Shown here piece after piece: positions 38,289 through 46,684 of a DNA stretch of 64,000 nucleotides. How positions within the stretch are numbered: position 1 is the stretch's first letter; each line of letters begins with the position of its first letter. This DNA comes from Deltaproteobacteria bacterium (GTDB lineage: Bacteria > Myxococcota > XYA12-FULL-58-9), in contig JACRCV010000087.1 in NCBI GenBank assembly GCA_016218825.1, forward strand, positions 1-64,000, given 5' to 3'. A model generated the notes under the pieces. It did no database searches and was not told the DNA's origin. It was given only the letters and a program-made list of their open reading frames with translations. The translations under genes and the position numbers were made by a program.

Positions 38289-38978
38289 CTACTTGGCGGC
38301 CGACAGCGCGCGCACCGCGTCGTCCGAGCCGACGACGACCAGCACGTCGCCCTTCTCGAGGATGGTCTCCGGCCCGACGTTGCTCACCACGCGATCCGCC
38401 TGCTTCACGGTGCCGTCGTCCTGGACCGCCTCCACCTGGCGTCGCACCGCGACCGCGTTGACGCCGAACTCGGTGCGCAGCTTCAGCTCCGCCAAGCTCC
38501 GGCCGATGAAGCCCTCCGGGGCCTCGACCTCGGCGAGGCTGGCGTCGTCGGCGAGCGGCACGATCTCGCGCACGCTCGGCATCAAGATCTGGCGCGCGAT
38601 CTGAGTGCCGATCTGGCGCTCCGGAAAGATGACCTTCGAGACCCCCAGCCGTTCGAGGACCTTGGCCTGCACGTCGGTCCCCGCGCGGGCGATGATCCGG
38701 CCGACGCCGAGGTCGCGCAACAGCATCGTCGCCAGCACCGCCTCTTCGAGCTGGTTCTCACCGAGCGCCAACACCACGGTGCTGGCGTCCGAGATCCCCG
38801 AGGCGCGCAGCGCCCGCTCGTCGGTCGCGTCCAGACACAGCGCCCGCGCCACGTGGTCCTTCACCGCGTCGACGCGGGCGGCGTTGGTGTCGATCGCGAT
38901 CACCTCGCCGCCGTTCGCGAGGTTGGTCGCCACCGCGGCCCCGAGCTGGCCCAGGCCAATCACCGCATAGAGCGCCAT
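38289..38978 (-). CDS. trkA: TrkA/KtrA potassium-uptake regulatory protein
   Basis: 229 residues from ATG 38978, with GGAGGAAGG upstream. TrkA-N (Rossmann) domain 1-120: GLGQLGAAVATNLANGGEVIAIDTN shows the glycine loop and the acidic residue that binds the ribose of NAD(H)/ATP. TrkA-C domain about 140-225 (ASLAEVEAPEGFIGRSLAEL, LEKGDVLVVVGSDDAV). Binding of nucleotide (and c-di-AMP in some bacteria) gates the partner channel. It follows the trkH gene by 73 bases and is of the short, single-unit KtrA type. Confidence 0.92.
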   Translation of the reverse strand: MALYAVIGLGQLGAAVATNLANGGEVIAIDTNAARVDAVKDHVARALCLDATDERALRASGISDASTVVLALGENQLEEAVLATMLLRDLGVGRIIARAGTDVQAKVLERLGVSKVIFPERQIGTQIARQILMPSVREIVPLADDASLAEVEAPEGFIGRSLAELKLRTEFGVNAVAVRRQVEAVQDDGTVKQADRVVSNVGPETILEKGDVLVVVGSDDAVRALSAAK

Positions 38979-39051
38979 GCGTCGCCGTCCCTTCCTCCGG
39001 CCTCCCATACCGCGTCGCCACCGGGAGAGCCATAGAACCTCGAGCCGCGCC

Positions 39052-40728
39052 TCAACCGACCAGCACCCGGCCCTCCGGCAGCCGAATCGCCCCGGTCGCA
39101 GCGCCGCTGGCCCCGGCCGCGGCCGCCACCGTCAGCGGGCCGACGCGGCCGACGAACATCAAGAAGATGACCACGACCTTGCCGGCGCTCGACAACAGCG
39201 GCGTCAGATCCATGCTCAGACCGACGGTCCCGAGGGCGCTCGCGGCCTCGAACGCCAGCGCGTGGAACTCGGCGGTCTCGGTCGAGAGCAGCACCCCCAC
39301 CCCGAGGACGTAGACCACGCTGTAGGCCCCGAGGATGGCGAGGGCGCGGGTGACGTTCTCCGGCGCCAGGCGCCGGCCATAGACCTCGACGTCCGAACGG
39401 TTGCCGAGGTAGGCGCGCACCGCGAGATACGCGATCGCGACCGTGGAGGTCTTGGCGCCGCCGCCGGTGGACCCCGGGGAGGCGCCGATGAACATCAGGA
39501 CGATGAGCAGCAGCACCGTGACCGGCCGCAGCTCGCCCATCGCCACGGTGTTGAACCCCGCGGTGCGCGGGGTGATCGCCTGAAAGAGCGACGCCAGCAC
39601 CTTGCCGGACAGCGGCAGCTGGGCCAACGAGCCGTCGTACTCGAAGTAGAAGAACGCCAGCGCGCCCACCCAGATCAGGAGACCGGAGGTGAACAGCACG
39701 ACGCGCGCGTGGATCTGCAGGCGATGGCGGCCGGCGCTCCTCCCGAGGCGGTACAACCCGACCAAGACCCCGAACCCGAGGCCGCCCAAAAAGACGAGCG
39801 CGCTCACCGTCAGGCTGACGGTCGGATCGGCGGCGTAGCGCGTCAGGTTGTCGGAGAACAGCGCAAAGCCGGCGTTGCAGAACGCCGAGATCGAGTGGAA
39901 GAAGCCGTAGGCGAGGGCCTGGTCAAGAGGCATCTCGGTCGCAAAGCGCGACGCGAGGATCAAGGCGCCGATGGTCTCGATCCCGAAGGTCGAGATCACG
40001 AGCCCGCGCAGCAACGCCCGGAGCTCTTCGGCGTCGGCCTCGTCGAAGGCGCCGCGCACCGCGGCGTGGGTGTCGAGACCCATCGCCCGGCCGAAGAACA
40101 AGGTGGTGGCGGCGGCGATCGCCATGATCCCCAAACCGCCGGATTGAACGAGCAGCAGGATCACGGTCTTGCCGAACACCGACCAGGCGCCGGACGTGTC
40201 CAGCGTCGTGAGCCCGGTGACGCAGGTGGCGCTGGTCGCGGTGAACAACGCGTCCAGCACCCCGACCGGCGCGCTGCCCCACGAAGCCGGAAACGCCAGC
40301 AGCGTGGTGCCGACGCCGATCAAGGTCGCGAACGAGGCCAACAGCGCGCGCGCCGGCCGATAGCCGACGTCGACCAAGATCCGCCGGCCGGGGCGCTCGC
40401 GGCGCAGCCAGCGAAGAACCAAGTACAGGTCGTGGCCGATCGCCACCGCGGCCGCGACCCTTATCCACAGCAAGCTGAGCCCCAAGACCAGGGCCGGCAC
40501 CGCGAACGTCGAGACGCGCACGAACGCCCGCCCGCCGATGCCGACCTTGACGGCGAGGCGGAGGCCGAAGCTCACGACCACGACGCCGGCGACACCGATC
40601 AGAATCGCGGGCAGCCAGACGGCGCCGCGGGCCAGGCCGGACTCGGCCATCGTCCAGCCGAAGCCGGCGACGACCTCAACCCAGATGAGCACCGCGCGCA
40701 GCCGCCGCAAATGCAGGGCGCGCACCAT
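39052..40728 (-). CDS. trkH: TrkH/KtrB potassium uptake protein
   Basis: 558 residues from ATG 40728. An integral membrane protein of the SKT superfamily with four pore loops: TSATCVTGL, SISAFCNAGFA, ITPRTAGFNT and GTVGLSMDLT. The GSTGGGAKT loop is the usual intramembrane Gly-rich gate. The N-terminal about 110 residues add two to three extra helices before the first pore unit, longer than minimal KtrB. It moves K+ (with H+ or Na+) under control of TrkA, encoded next. It lies 64 bases after the rluD-like gene. Confidence 0.92.
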   Translation of the reverse strand: MVRALHLRRLRAVLIWVEVVAGFGWTMAESGLARGAVWLPAILIGVAGVVVVSFGLRLAVKVGIGGRAFVRVSTFAVPALVLGLSLLWIRVAAAVAIGHDLYLVLRWLRRERPGRRILVDVGYRPARALLASFATLIGVGTTLLAFPASWGSAPVGVLDALFTATSATCVTGLTTLDTSGAWSVFGKTVILLLVQSGGLGIMAIAAATTLFFGRAMGLDTHAAVRGAFDEADAEELRALLRGLVISTFGIETIGALILASRFATEMPLDQALAYGFFHSISAFCNAGFALFSDNLTRYAADPTVSLTVSALVFLGGLGFGVLVGLYRLGRSAGRHRLQIHARVVLFTSGLLIWVGALAFFYFEYDGSLAQLPLSGKVLASLFQAITPRTAGFNTVAMGELRPVTVLLLIVLMFIGASPGSTGGGAKTSTVAIAYLAVRAYLGNRSDVEVYGRRLAPENVTRALAILGAYSVVYVLGVGVLLSTETAEFHALAFEAASALGTVGLSMDLTPLLSSAGKVVVIFLMFVGRVGPLTVAAAAGASGAATGAIRLPEGRVLVG

Positions 40729-40792
40729 GGCCGCAAGGCATAGCACGGTTCCGGCGCCGGCTACACCGGCGGCCGCGAACCCAAGGCCGCCG

Positions 40793-41764
40793 TCAGCCGA
40801 CGAGGTCGGTCAAAGGACGGAGCTCCGCCGGCAGCGGCGCTTCGAACAGCAGCGGCACGCCGGAGATCGGGTGGTTGATCCCGAGACTCAAGGCGTGCAG
40901 CGCCTGCCGGTTCAGGCGCTCGGCGACCTTGCGCAGCGCCGGGTCGGTCACCCGCCGCCACTGCCGGCCGCCGTACACCGGGTCGCCGACGACCGGGTGG
41001 CCGCGCTCGGAGAAGTGCACCCGGATCTGATGGGTGCGGCCGGTGCCGAGATCGATCAGCACCCGCGAGATCCCACCCTTGGAGGCGACGACCTGATAGT
41101 GGGTCACCGCGCTGCGGCCGCGGCGAACCTTGGTGGTGAAGCGCTTGCGGTCGCTCGGGTGCCGACCGATCACGGTCTCGATCGTCGCCGCCTTCGGCAG
41201 CGGCACGCCGAAGACGAAGGCGACGTAGGTCTTCTTCACTTGCCGCAGGGCGAACTGCGCCGCCAGCAGCCGGTGCGCCCGATCGTGCTTGGCGACGACG
41301 ACGACGCCGCTGGTGTCCTTGTCGAGGCGATGGACGATGCCGGGCCGCTCCTTGCCGCCGATCCCCGACAGATCCTTGCAGTGGGCGAGCAGCGCGTGCA
41401 CCAGCGTCCCGGTCTTGCGTCCGGCCCCCGGATGGACCGAGAGCCCGGCCGGCTTGTCGACCGCGATCAGGTGCTCGTCCTCGTAGAGGATCGAGAGCGG
41501 CATCGGCTCGGGGGTGAGGTCGAGGGGCTCGGGCGCCGGCACCGACACCCTGACCTGCTCGCCGGGGCGGAGCTTGTAGGACGGCCGCACCTTGGCGCCG
41601 GCGACGGTCACCAAGCCGTCGACAATCAGGCGCTGCAATCGGGCGCGGCTGACACCGAACAATGCCGAGTCCGGCGCGGCGACTGCGGCGCGCGCGGCGA
41701 GGAAGCGGTCCAGCCGCACGCCGGTGGCGTCGGCCGGTGCGTCGAGCTGCAAGGTCGCGGTCAC
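40793..41764 (-). CDS. rluD: RluA-family 23S rRNA pseudouridine synthase
   Basis: 323 residues from GTG 41764. An N-terminal S4 RNA-binding domain (about 35-95: VSRARLQRLIVDGLVTVAGAKVRP) precedes the catalytic domain (about 95-310) with the active-site Asp in HRLDKDTSG. Other signatures are AVDKPAGLSVHPG, TYVAFVFG, RTHQIRVHF and GDPVYGG. It isomerises uridines, most likely in helix 69 of 23S rRNA if it is truly RluD. The C-terminal LHALSLGINHPISG and FEAPLPAE are normal. It is eight bases after the small gene at 41773. Confidence 0.9.
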   Translation of the reverse strand: MTATLQLDAPADATGVRLDRFLAARAAVAAPDSALFGVSRARLQRLIVDGLVTVAGAKVRPSYKLRPGEQVRVSVPAPEPLDLTPEPMPLSILYEDEHLIAVDKPAGLSVHPGAGRKTGTLVHALLAHCKDLSGIGGKERPGIVHRLDKDTSGVVVVAKHDRAHRLLAAQFALRQVKKTYVAFVFGVPLPKAATIETVIGRHPSDRKRFTTKVRRGRSAVTHYQVVASKGGISRVLIDLGTGRTHQIRVHFSERGHPVVGDPVYGGRQWRRVTDPALRKVAERLNRQALHALSLGINHPISGVPLLFEAPLPAELRPLTDLVG

Positions 41765-41772
41765 CGACCGCC

Positions 41773-42039
41773 CTACCAGATCTTGGACTTGATGTGCCCC
41801 TTGGAGCGCAGAATGATGTCGATCACCGCCCGATCGTAGAAGTTGGTCCGGGCGAAGAGATCCGGCGCCACCCGGCTGCGATAGAGCTCGCGGCCCTCTT
41901 CCAGCTCGCTGGCGATGGCGTCGTAGAAGGTGTCGTTGGCGATCCCTTCTTTGATCTTCTCCTCGTTGTAGAGCGAGATGTCCGAGGCGATGGCGCGAGC
42001 GAGACGAACGGCCTTTTCGGGCTCTTCAATCAGCGGCAT
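41773..42039 (-). CDS. Small conserved hypothetical protein
   Basis: 88 residues from ATG 42039; it lacks a clear ribosome site, but the composition is that of a real protein (balanced Ile, Glu, Lys and Tyr, unlike out-of-frame DNA). It is probably all-helical: ARAIASDISLYNEEKIKEGIAND, then a second helix and a C-terminal DRAVIDIILRSKGHIKSKIW. The pattern is familiar from myxobacterial genomes, but no function is known. It stands between the pilin-like protein and the RluA-family gene and is probably co-transcribed. Confidence 0.65.
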   Translation of the reverse strand: MPLIEEPEKAVRLARAIASDISLYNEEKIKEGIANDTFYDAIASELEEGRELYRSRVAPDLFARTNFYDRAVIDIILRSKGHIKSKIW

Positions 42040-42092
42040 GCGGCAAACGTACCAACCAAGCGTGGGCCGATCAAGCGCCGTCGCAGGCCGGG

Positions 42093-43034
42093 CTACGGAG
42101 TCGCCGCGGCCTCGCCCTCGGCCTCCGGGGTCGACGGCACCGGCTCGGGACCCCCGGCATCCGGCGCCGCCGCCGAGGGCGTCGTCGACTCCGGCACGTT
42201 TGCCTCGCTCCCCTGGCCCGCGTCACTCCCCGCCGGCGCGCCGGCCGCGGGCGTGGTCTCGGGCGTCAGCAGCTGGTCCTCGACGTCGTCCTGGAGGTGG
42301 GCGACGGTGCCGCGGTCGTTGATCGTCCACACGTCGAGGAAGCCGTCGCCGTCGATGTTGGCGACCGCCATCGCGGTGAACGACGACTCGCTCACCGCCG
42401 GCACCAGGCCGACCGGGAGCGGATCGACGACCTTCTCGCCGTCGCGCTCCGCGCCCACGAAGTCGTCGAGGCCCAGATAGAGGGTGTACTTTCCCTGACG
42501 CGGCTTGAAGCGAAACTCCTTGAACGTGCCGTAGGTGTCGTTGTCGGCCCGGTAGAGCCGCTCGGCGCGCAACAACGCCCGCAGGTCGTCGTCGACCGCG
42601 GTCTGCAAGGCCTCGAGGCGTTGGCGGTGCCGCTCCTTGACGTAGCGGACCGCGAACACGCCCTCGGCGAGGAACACCGAGATGCCTACCACGACCGCGA
42701 CGATGGCGGAGCGCCGGCCGCTGTACCGGCCGACCGGCCCGCGCAGCATCGTCAGCACGTAGACGCCCCCGGCGGCGCCGGCGAGCGCCAGCGGAAAGAA
42801 CAGAATGCCCAAGAACGCCAGCCCGAGCGCGAAGCCGCCGATGTTCTTCACCAACCCCGCGGCTCGAAAAGCGCGGGACCGCGAGCGCTCGGCAGCGGCA
42901 GCCGACGGCCGAACCCCGGTGTTCAGCACCTCGGGGTAGGTGTGCTCCTGCCCACACACACATGGGATACGCGCACCGTGCGGACCAATCGCGAGCTCGA
43001 CTTGGTGTCCGCATTTCAGGCACGTCAACCGCAC
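42093..43034 (-). CDS. Zinc-ribbon, pilin-like membrane protein
   Basis: 313 residues from GTG 43034, preceded by GGAGGGAGC. Residues 1-35 form a zinc ribbon (CLKC and CVC pairs). Hydrophobic helices at about 62-92 and 105-128. Residues 135-240 resemble type IV pilin/pseudopilin heads: AVDDDLRALLRAERLYRADNDTYGTF, and then AVANIDGDGFLDVWTINDRG near the end. The last about 75 residues are a disordered Pro/Ala/Gly/Glu tail. Type IV pilins normally have a prepilin peptidase site; none is seen here. It may be a membrane-bound relative. It starts four bases after the J/HTH gene. Confidence 0.7.
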   Translation of the reverse strand: MRLTCLKCGHQVELAIGPHGARIPCVCGQEHTYPEVLNTGVRPSAAAAERSRSRAFRAAGLVKNIGGFALGLAFLGILFFPLALAGAAGGVYVLTMLRGPVGRYSGRRSAIVAVVVGISVFLAEGVFAVRYVKERHRQRLEALQTAVDDDLRALLRAERLYRADNDTYGTFKEFRFKPRQGKYTLYLGLDDFVGAERDGEKVVDPLPVGLVPAVSESSFTAMAVANIDGDGFLDVWTINDRGTVAHLQDDVEDQLLTPETTPAAGAPAGSDAGQGSEANVPESTTPSAAAPDAGGPEPVPSTPEAEGEAAATP

Positions 43035-43037
43035 GCT

Positions 43038-44021
43038 CTACGCTCCCTCCCCTTTGTGTTTCTTGTACAACGTCATGAAGCTCTTGCATACCGTCGTCGG
43101 ATCGAGCCCGAGGGCCTTGGCGTACTCGGCGACGAAGCCGCGCACGTACACCGCGGCCGGCAGCGAGACGAAGTCCCCGTCTTCGAGGGCGCGCAGGTAG
43201 CGGCGGCTCACCTTGGTGATCTCGGACAGCTCGTCCAAAGACGCCTGGGCGCTCTCGCGCAGGCGACGCAACAGGGTGCCGTTGTACTCGGTGTCCGGGG
43301 TGATGTCGAAGTCGGGCTTGGGTCGCAGCCGGCGCACCGGACGCTTCGTCACCGTCACCGGCGGCGGCACCGGCGTCGAACGGGCCGCGGCGGCGGGCGC
43401 CATCCGCGAGGAAGGCAGCGGCGTCGCGCGCCTGGCGGCGTCCAGCAGCGAAAACGGCGCCTTGACCAGCGGCGGTGCCGGTGCGGCCGCCCGGATCGGA
43501 ACCGGAACCGGCGTCGGCGACGCGTCGGCTCGACTCGCGGCCTGCGACGCGGCCGCTGGCGCCGGCGTCGGCAGAGAATCGACCGGGGACGGGGCCGAGA
43601 CTTCGGGCGCCGCTCTTGCCGGCGCCTCGGACACCGGCGCCGACGGGATTGCGGCCGGTGGCGAGGCGGAGGCAGCGGCCTGCGTCGTCCCGGGCGGCAA
43701 CGGGGTCATCACCCGTCCGATCGTCACGTGGGTGTCGGAGGGCGCATGTGGCAGCATCAAGGACGGATACAGCGACTCGCCGCCGGCGAGGGCGCGGTCG
43801 TACGCCGCGCGGCGCTCGGGGTCTTTGAGGGTGCGGTAGGCCTCGTCCACCTGCGACCGCAGCCGCGCGACCTCCTCCTCGTCCATCATCGAGTACATCG
43901 CCAGCGAGCCGGCGCCGAGGTAGGCGAGCATGCCCCGATACGACGACTCGATCTCGTCGGCGGTCGCGTCGGTCCTGACCTCGAGGATGTCGTAGTAGCT
44001 TTGGCCTCCGCGCTCCGGCAT
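43038..44021 (-). CDS. Degenerate J-domain and RodZ-type HTH fusion
   Basis: 327 residues from ATG 44021. Residues 8-80 match a DnaJ domain (YYDILEVRTDATADEIESSYR and EAYRTLKDPERRAAYD), but the HPD tripeptide that activates Hsp70 is absent from the loop (AYLGAGSLAMYSMMDEEE). A long Pro/Ala/Ser linker (90-225) leads to a C-terminal HTH of the RodZ/HTH_25 type (about 243-315: LRRLRESAQASLDELSEITKVSRRYLRALEDGDFVSLPAAVYVRGFV). Unlike RodZ it has no membrane helix. It probably acts as a binding or scaffold protein next to the MinD-like ATPase, four bases upstream. Confidence 0.8.
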   Translation of the reverse strand: MPERGGQSYYDILEVRTDATADEIESSYRGMLAYLGAGSLAMYSMMDEEEVARLRSQVDEAYRTLKDPERRAAYDRALAGGESLYPSLMLPHAPSDTHVTIGRVMTPLPPGTTQAAASASPPAAIPSAPVSEAPARAAPEVSAPSPVDSLPTPAPAAASQAASRADASPTPVPVPIRAAAPAPPLVKAPFSLLDAARRATPLPSSRMAPAAAARSTPVPPPVTVTKRPVRRLRPKPDFDITPDTEYNGTLLRRLRESAQASLDELSEITKVSRRYLRALEDGDFVSLPAAVYVRGFVAEYAKALGLDPTTVCKSFMTLYKKHKGEGA

Positions 44022-44024
44022 GGC

Positions 44025-45032
44025 TCAGCTCGTGAACCCCAGGGCCTCGGCGATCTGGATCACCGCGCGGCTCGCCTTGGAGTCCGGCGCTTCGAGCAGC
44101 ACCGGCCGGCGGCGCCGGACCGACTGCCACACCGAATCGTCGTAGGGGATGGTGCCCAAGAAGCTCATCTGGATGCCGAAATACTTGCGACAGGCGTCGC
44201 TGATACCGCAGCCGAGGCGCTCCTCCTCCGGCGTGCGGGTCTGGTTGACGACCAGCTTCAACGAGAACCGCGTCAGCTCCTCGCGCAGCTTGGCGCCGCC
44301 CTCTGGATCGCGGCGCTCGACGAAGGCGATCAGGTCGGCCGGGGTCTTCAGTCCCTGACTGCTGCGCTCGTTCATCGCCTCTTCGACCAGGGGGCGCAGG
44401 TTCCAGGCGAGCTCCGCGGTCTTCAGCCGCCGGTAGTAGGCGGCCTTGATGAAGCGATAGGCGTTCTCGATCGACGTCGGCTCCGGCACCACCGTGAGGA
44501 TGCCGTGGTCGGCGATCAGGAAGAAGTCGAGGATGTTGAAGCCGGTGCCGCCGCCGAGGTCGATCACCACGACGTCGACGTCGAGCGCCGCGACCTCGCG
44601 CAGGATCCGCAGCTTCTGGGTGTACTTGGGGTTGGCGGCGCCGAGCACGTCGAGGGCGCCCGACACCAGGCCGAGGTTGTGCACCGGGGTCGGCGAGACC
44701 ACGTCGTGCAGCTTCTCGACCTTGCGGGTGACGAAGTCGGAGAGCGTGGTGCCCGGCGGCTTGACCCCGAGGCAGGTGTGGAGGTTCGCGCCGCCCAAGT
44801 CGGCGTCGATCAGGACCACGCGGTGGCCGTGCTGCGCCAGGTGCACGCCGAGGTTTGCCGCGAGTAGGGTCTTGCCGATGCCACCCTTGCCGCCGCCGAC
44901 CGCGATCACGCCGCGCCGGACCTCGCGCGCCGCTGCGGCCTGGGTGACACCCGTGGCCGGGGACGAGCCGGCGAGGCCGAGCGCACCGCCCGCCGTCCCG
45001 GCCCGGTCGGGGTCGGTCACCAGCTGCGGCAT
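44025..45032 (-). CDS. MinD/FlhG-like P-loop ATPase
   Basis: 335 residues from ATG 45032 with GGAAA upstream; a TTG five codons earlier is possible. After a 45-residue Ala/Gly-rich start comes the deviant Walker A motif GGGKGGIGKT, then VVLIDADLGGANLH (switch I region) and VVVIDLGGGTGFN (Walker B). These mark the MinD/ParA superfamily; the layout is nearest to FlhG/MinD proteins that position polar structures. The C-terminus has no evident amphipathic membrane-targeting helix. It is linked to a J/HTH protein and a pilin-like protein, which hints at positioning of an envelope machine. Function is inferred. Confidence 0.85.
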   Translation of the reverse strand: MPQLVTDPDRAGTAGGALGLAGSSPATGVTQAAAAREVRRGVIAVGGGKGGIGKTLLAANLGVHLAQHGHRVVLIDADLGGANLHTCLGVKPPGTTLSDFVTRKVEKLHDVVSPTPVHNLGLVSGALDVLGAANPKYTQKLRILREVAALDVDVVVIDLGGGTGFNILDFFLIADHGILTVVPEPTSIENAYRFIKAAYYRRLKTAELAWNLRPLVEEAMNERSSQGLKTPADLIAFVERRDPEGGAKLREELTRFSLKLVVNQTRTPEEERLGCGISDACRKYFGIQMSFLGTIPYDDSVWQSVRRRRPVLLEAPDSKASRAVIQIAEALGFTS

Positions 45033-45073
45033 TGTCACGGTTTCCAAAGTTCAGGCTCCCCGCGCTCCCGCGC

Positions 45074-45676
45074 TCATTCGTCGCTGTCGAGCTCGGTGTT
45101 CCAGTAGGACGCATCCACCGGATCCAAGAACGGGATCCACTCCCGATACTGTGCCCGCAGCCGCGGGGGATGAATCAGCTCCGACCATCGCGGCCGCCGC
45201 GGCGCGCGCACCAGCTTCATCGCCGCCTCGGCCGGCGTCCGCCCGCCCTTGCGGAAGTTGCAGTCGATGCAGCTGGCGACGACGTTCTCCCACGCGGTCT
45301 TGCCGCCGCGCGACCGCGGCACCACGTGGTCGAGGTTCAGCTCCTTGCGCGCCAGGCGCCGCCCGCAATACTGGCAGGTGTGGTCGTCGCGGACGAAGAT
45401 GTTATGGCGCGAGAACCGGATCCGCCCCATCGGCACGCGGTCGTACACCTGCAGCACGACGACCCGCGGGATCTTGATCCGCCGATTCAGCGTGCCGACG
45501 GTGTCGTCGTGGAGCTCGGCGCTGATCGCCCGCCAGCTCTGGTAGTCGAACTGACGGAACTGGCCGTCGAGCGCTCGCGCCACCCCGACGTACAACATGC
45601 AGAGCGCACGCCGGACGCCGATGACGGAGACCGGCTGGAAGTTGCGATTCAATACTAGGACGTGCGCGTTTAACAT
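45074..45676 (-). CDS. HNH endonuclease family protein
   Basis: 200 residues from ATG 45676. Residues 1-75 form a strand-rich N-terminal part (VLVLNRNFQPVSVIGVRRAL, VPRVVVLQVYDR-like). The HNH motif follows: CQYCGRR for zinc, LNLDHVVPRSRGG with the catalytic His, and NVVASCIDCNFRKGGRTPAEA. This RRXRR-less HNH type is widespread in bacteria as a single chromosomal gene of unknown role, not clearly part of a restriction system. It has its own promoter at 45688-45716 and heads a long minus-strand gene run; the next start lies 41 bases downstream. Confidence 0.85.
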   Translation of the reverse strand: MLNAHVLVLNRNFQPVSVIGVRRALCMLYVGVARALDGQFRQFDYQSWRAISAELHDDTVGTLNRRIKIPRVVVLQVYDRVPMGRIRFSRHNIFVRDDHTCQYCGRRLARKELNLDHVVPRSRGGKTAWENVVASCIDCNFRKGGRTPAEAAMKLVRAPRRPRWSELIHPPRLRAQYREWIPFLDPVDASYWNTELDSDE

Positions 45677-45687
45677 ACCTTAGTAGT

Positions 45688-45716
45688 AGTGTAGCCGACG
45701 CTCGCACAGCCGGCAA
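45688..45716 (-). promoter_or_regulatory. Promoter of the HNH gene
   Basis: On the minus strand TTGCCG (45716-45711), a 17-base spacer and TACACT (45693-45688). Transcription would start near 45681, only about five bases before ATG 45676, implying a nearly leaderless message. Confidence 0.5.
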
Positions 45717-45792
45717 ATCCTCGGACGCGCCTGACGCGACGAGTCAGACGGCGACCGTGCCGGCGCGCGGCGAGCCGCGGCCAATTGAATAC

Positions 45793-45822
45793 TTGGCAGC
45801 GGAGAAACGACCATACTATAAG
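45793..45822 (+). promoter_or_regulatory. Promoter of the lipoprotein gene
   Basis: TTGGCA (45793-45798), an 18-base spacer and TATAAG (45817-45822) in an AT-rich stretch. Transcription would begin near 45830, about 50 bases before ATG 45879. Confidence 0.5.
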
Positions 45823-45878
45823 CCGTTTTGCGGCGATGGTGACGTCCGATACAACCACCAGGTAGAAGGGGTACGGTC

Positions 45879-46628
45879 ATGCGAAATCTGCTTCTGGTCT
45901 CGAGCTCGTTGGTGATCCTGACGGCGTGCAGCAGCGTCGAGTCGAACGTGGTCGACACCGCGGGGATGTACGCCAACTTCGCGGCAGTCGCGGGCGGCAC
46001 CGGCACGACCGAGGTGATGGCCGAGCTGCTGCTCGGCGAGAACTCCCTCGATTTCGTCAAGCTCGAGGGCGGTGACATGCTGCGCGCCTACATGATCCAC
46101 CCGGTGACCTTCGCCGAGACCGAGGTCATGATGTCGGAGTACCTGTTCGGCGGCGCGACCTGGTACAAGGCCAGCTTCGCGACCCAGGAGACCAACACCG
46201 GCTTCCGGATCAACTTCGACCGGAGCGCCAGCGGCAAGGTCAGCGCCCCGGCGTCCTCGACGACCCTGCCGGTGCCCTTCGTGCTGTCGACGAGCCCGAC
46301 GACGACGACGTTCTCCCGCAGCGGCACCACCGCCTTCAACGTCTACTGGGATCCCTACGCCTTCGTGACCGGCGACCTCTTGTCCTACGAGGTGAGCGGC
46401 AGCTGTATCCAGACGAGCCGCGGCGGCATCAACTGGCAGAACGGCATCGACACCCTGCAGCTCGCCCAGAGCTTCTTGCTCGCGGCGCAGGGCCAGGAGA
46501 CCAACACCTGCAACGTCACCGTCAAGATCTCGCTGTCCCGCAACGGCACCGTGGACCGCGCCTTCGGCAAGACCGGCGTGTTCCCCGGCGTCCAGGAACG
46601 CACCCTCAGCCTGAGCTGCACCCCGTAG
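45879..46628 (+). CDS. Lipoprotein of unknown function
   Basis: 249 residues; AAGGGG lies about 10 bases before ATG 45879. A clear lipoprotein leader (MRNLLLVSSSLVILTAC) ends in the lipobox LTAC at residue 17. The mature protein is beta-rich with many Thr and Ser (VAGGTGTTEVMAELLLG, GATWYKASF, ISLSRNGTVDRAF) and two Cys near 185-225 that could pair. No known domain is recognised. It is transcribed alone from the promoter at 45793 and faces the alpha/beta hydrolase gene. Confidence 0.7.
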   Translation: MRNLLLVSSSLVILTACSSVESNVVDTAGMYANFAAVAGGTGTTEVMAELLLGENSLDFVKLEGGDMLRAYMIHPVTFAETEVMMSEYLFGGATWYKASFATQETNTGFRINFDRSASGKVSAPASSTTLPVPFVLSTSPTTTTFSRSGTTAFNVYWDPYAFVTGDLLSYEVSGSCIQTSRGGINWQNGIDTLQLAQSFLLAAQGQETNTCNVTVKISLSRNGTVDRAFGKTGVFPGVQERTLSLSCTP

Positions 46629-46684
46629 GCGTCGCCTTCCCCGGCGAGCTCGGTCGCGTTGCCCGGCACCCCGGGCCGGCGCGG

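Noticed and set aside
42223-45114. Very long minus-strand frame covering the J/HTH and MinD genes
   Set aside because: Arg/Pro/Gly-rich; the recognised domains lie in other frames of the same strand.
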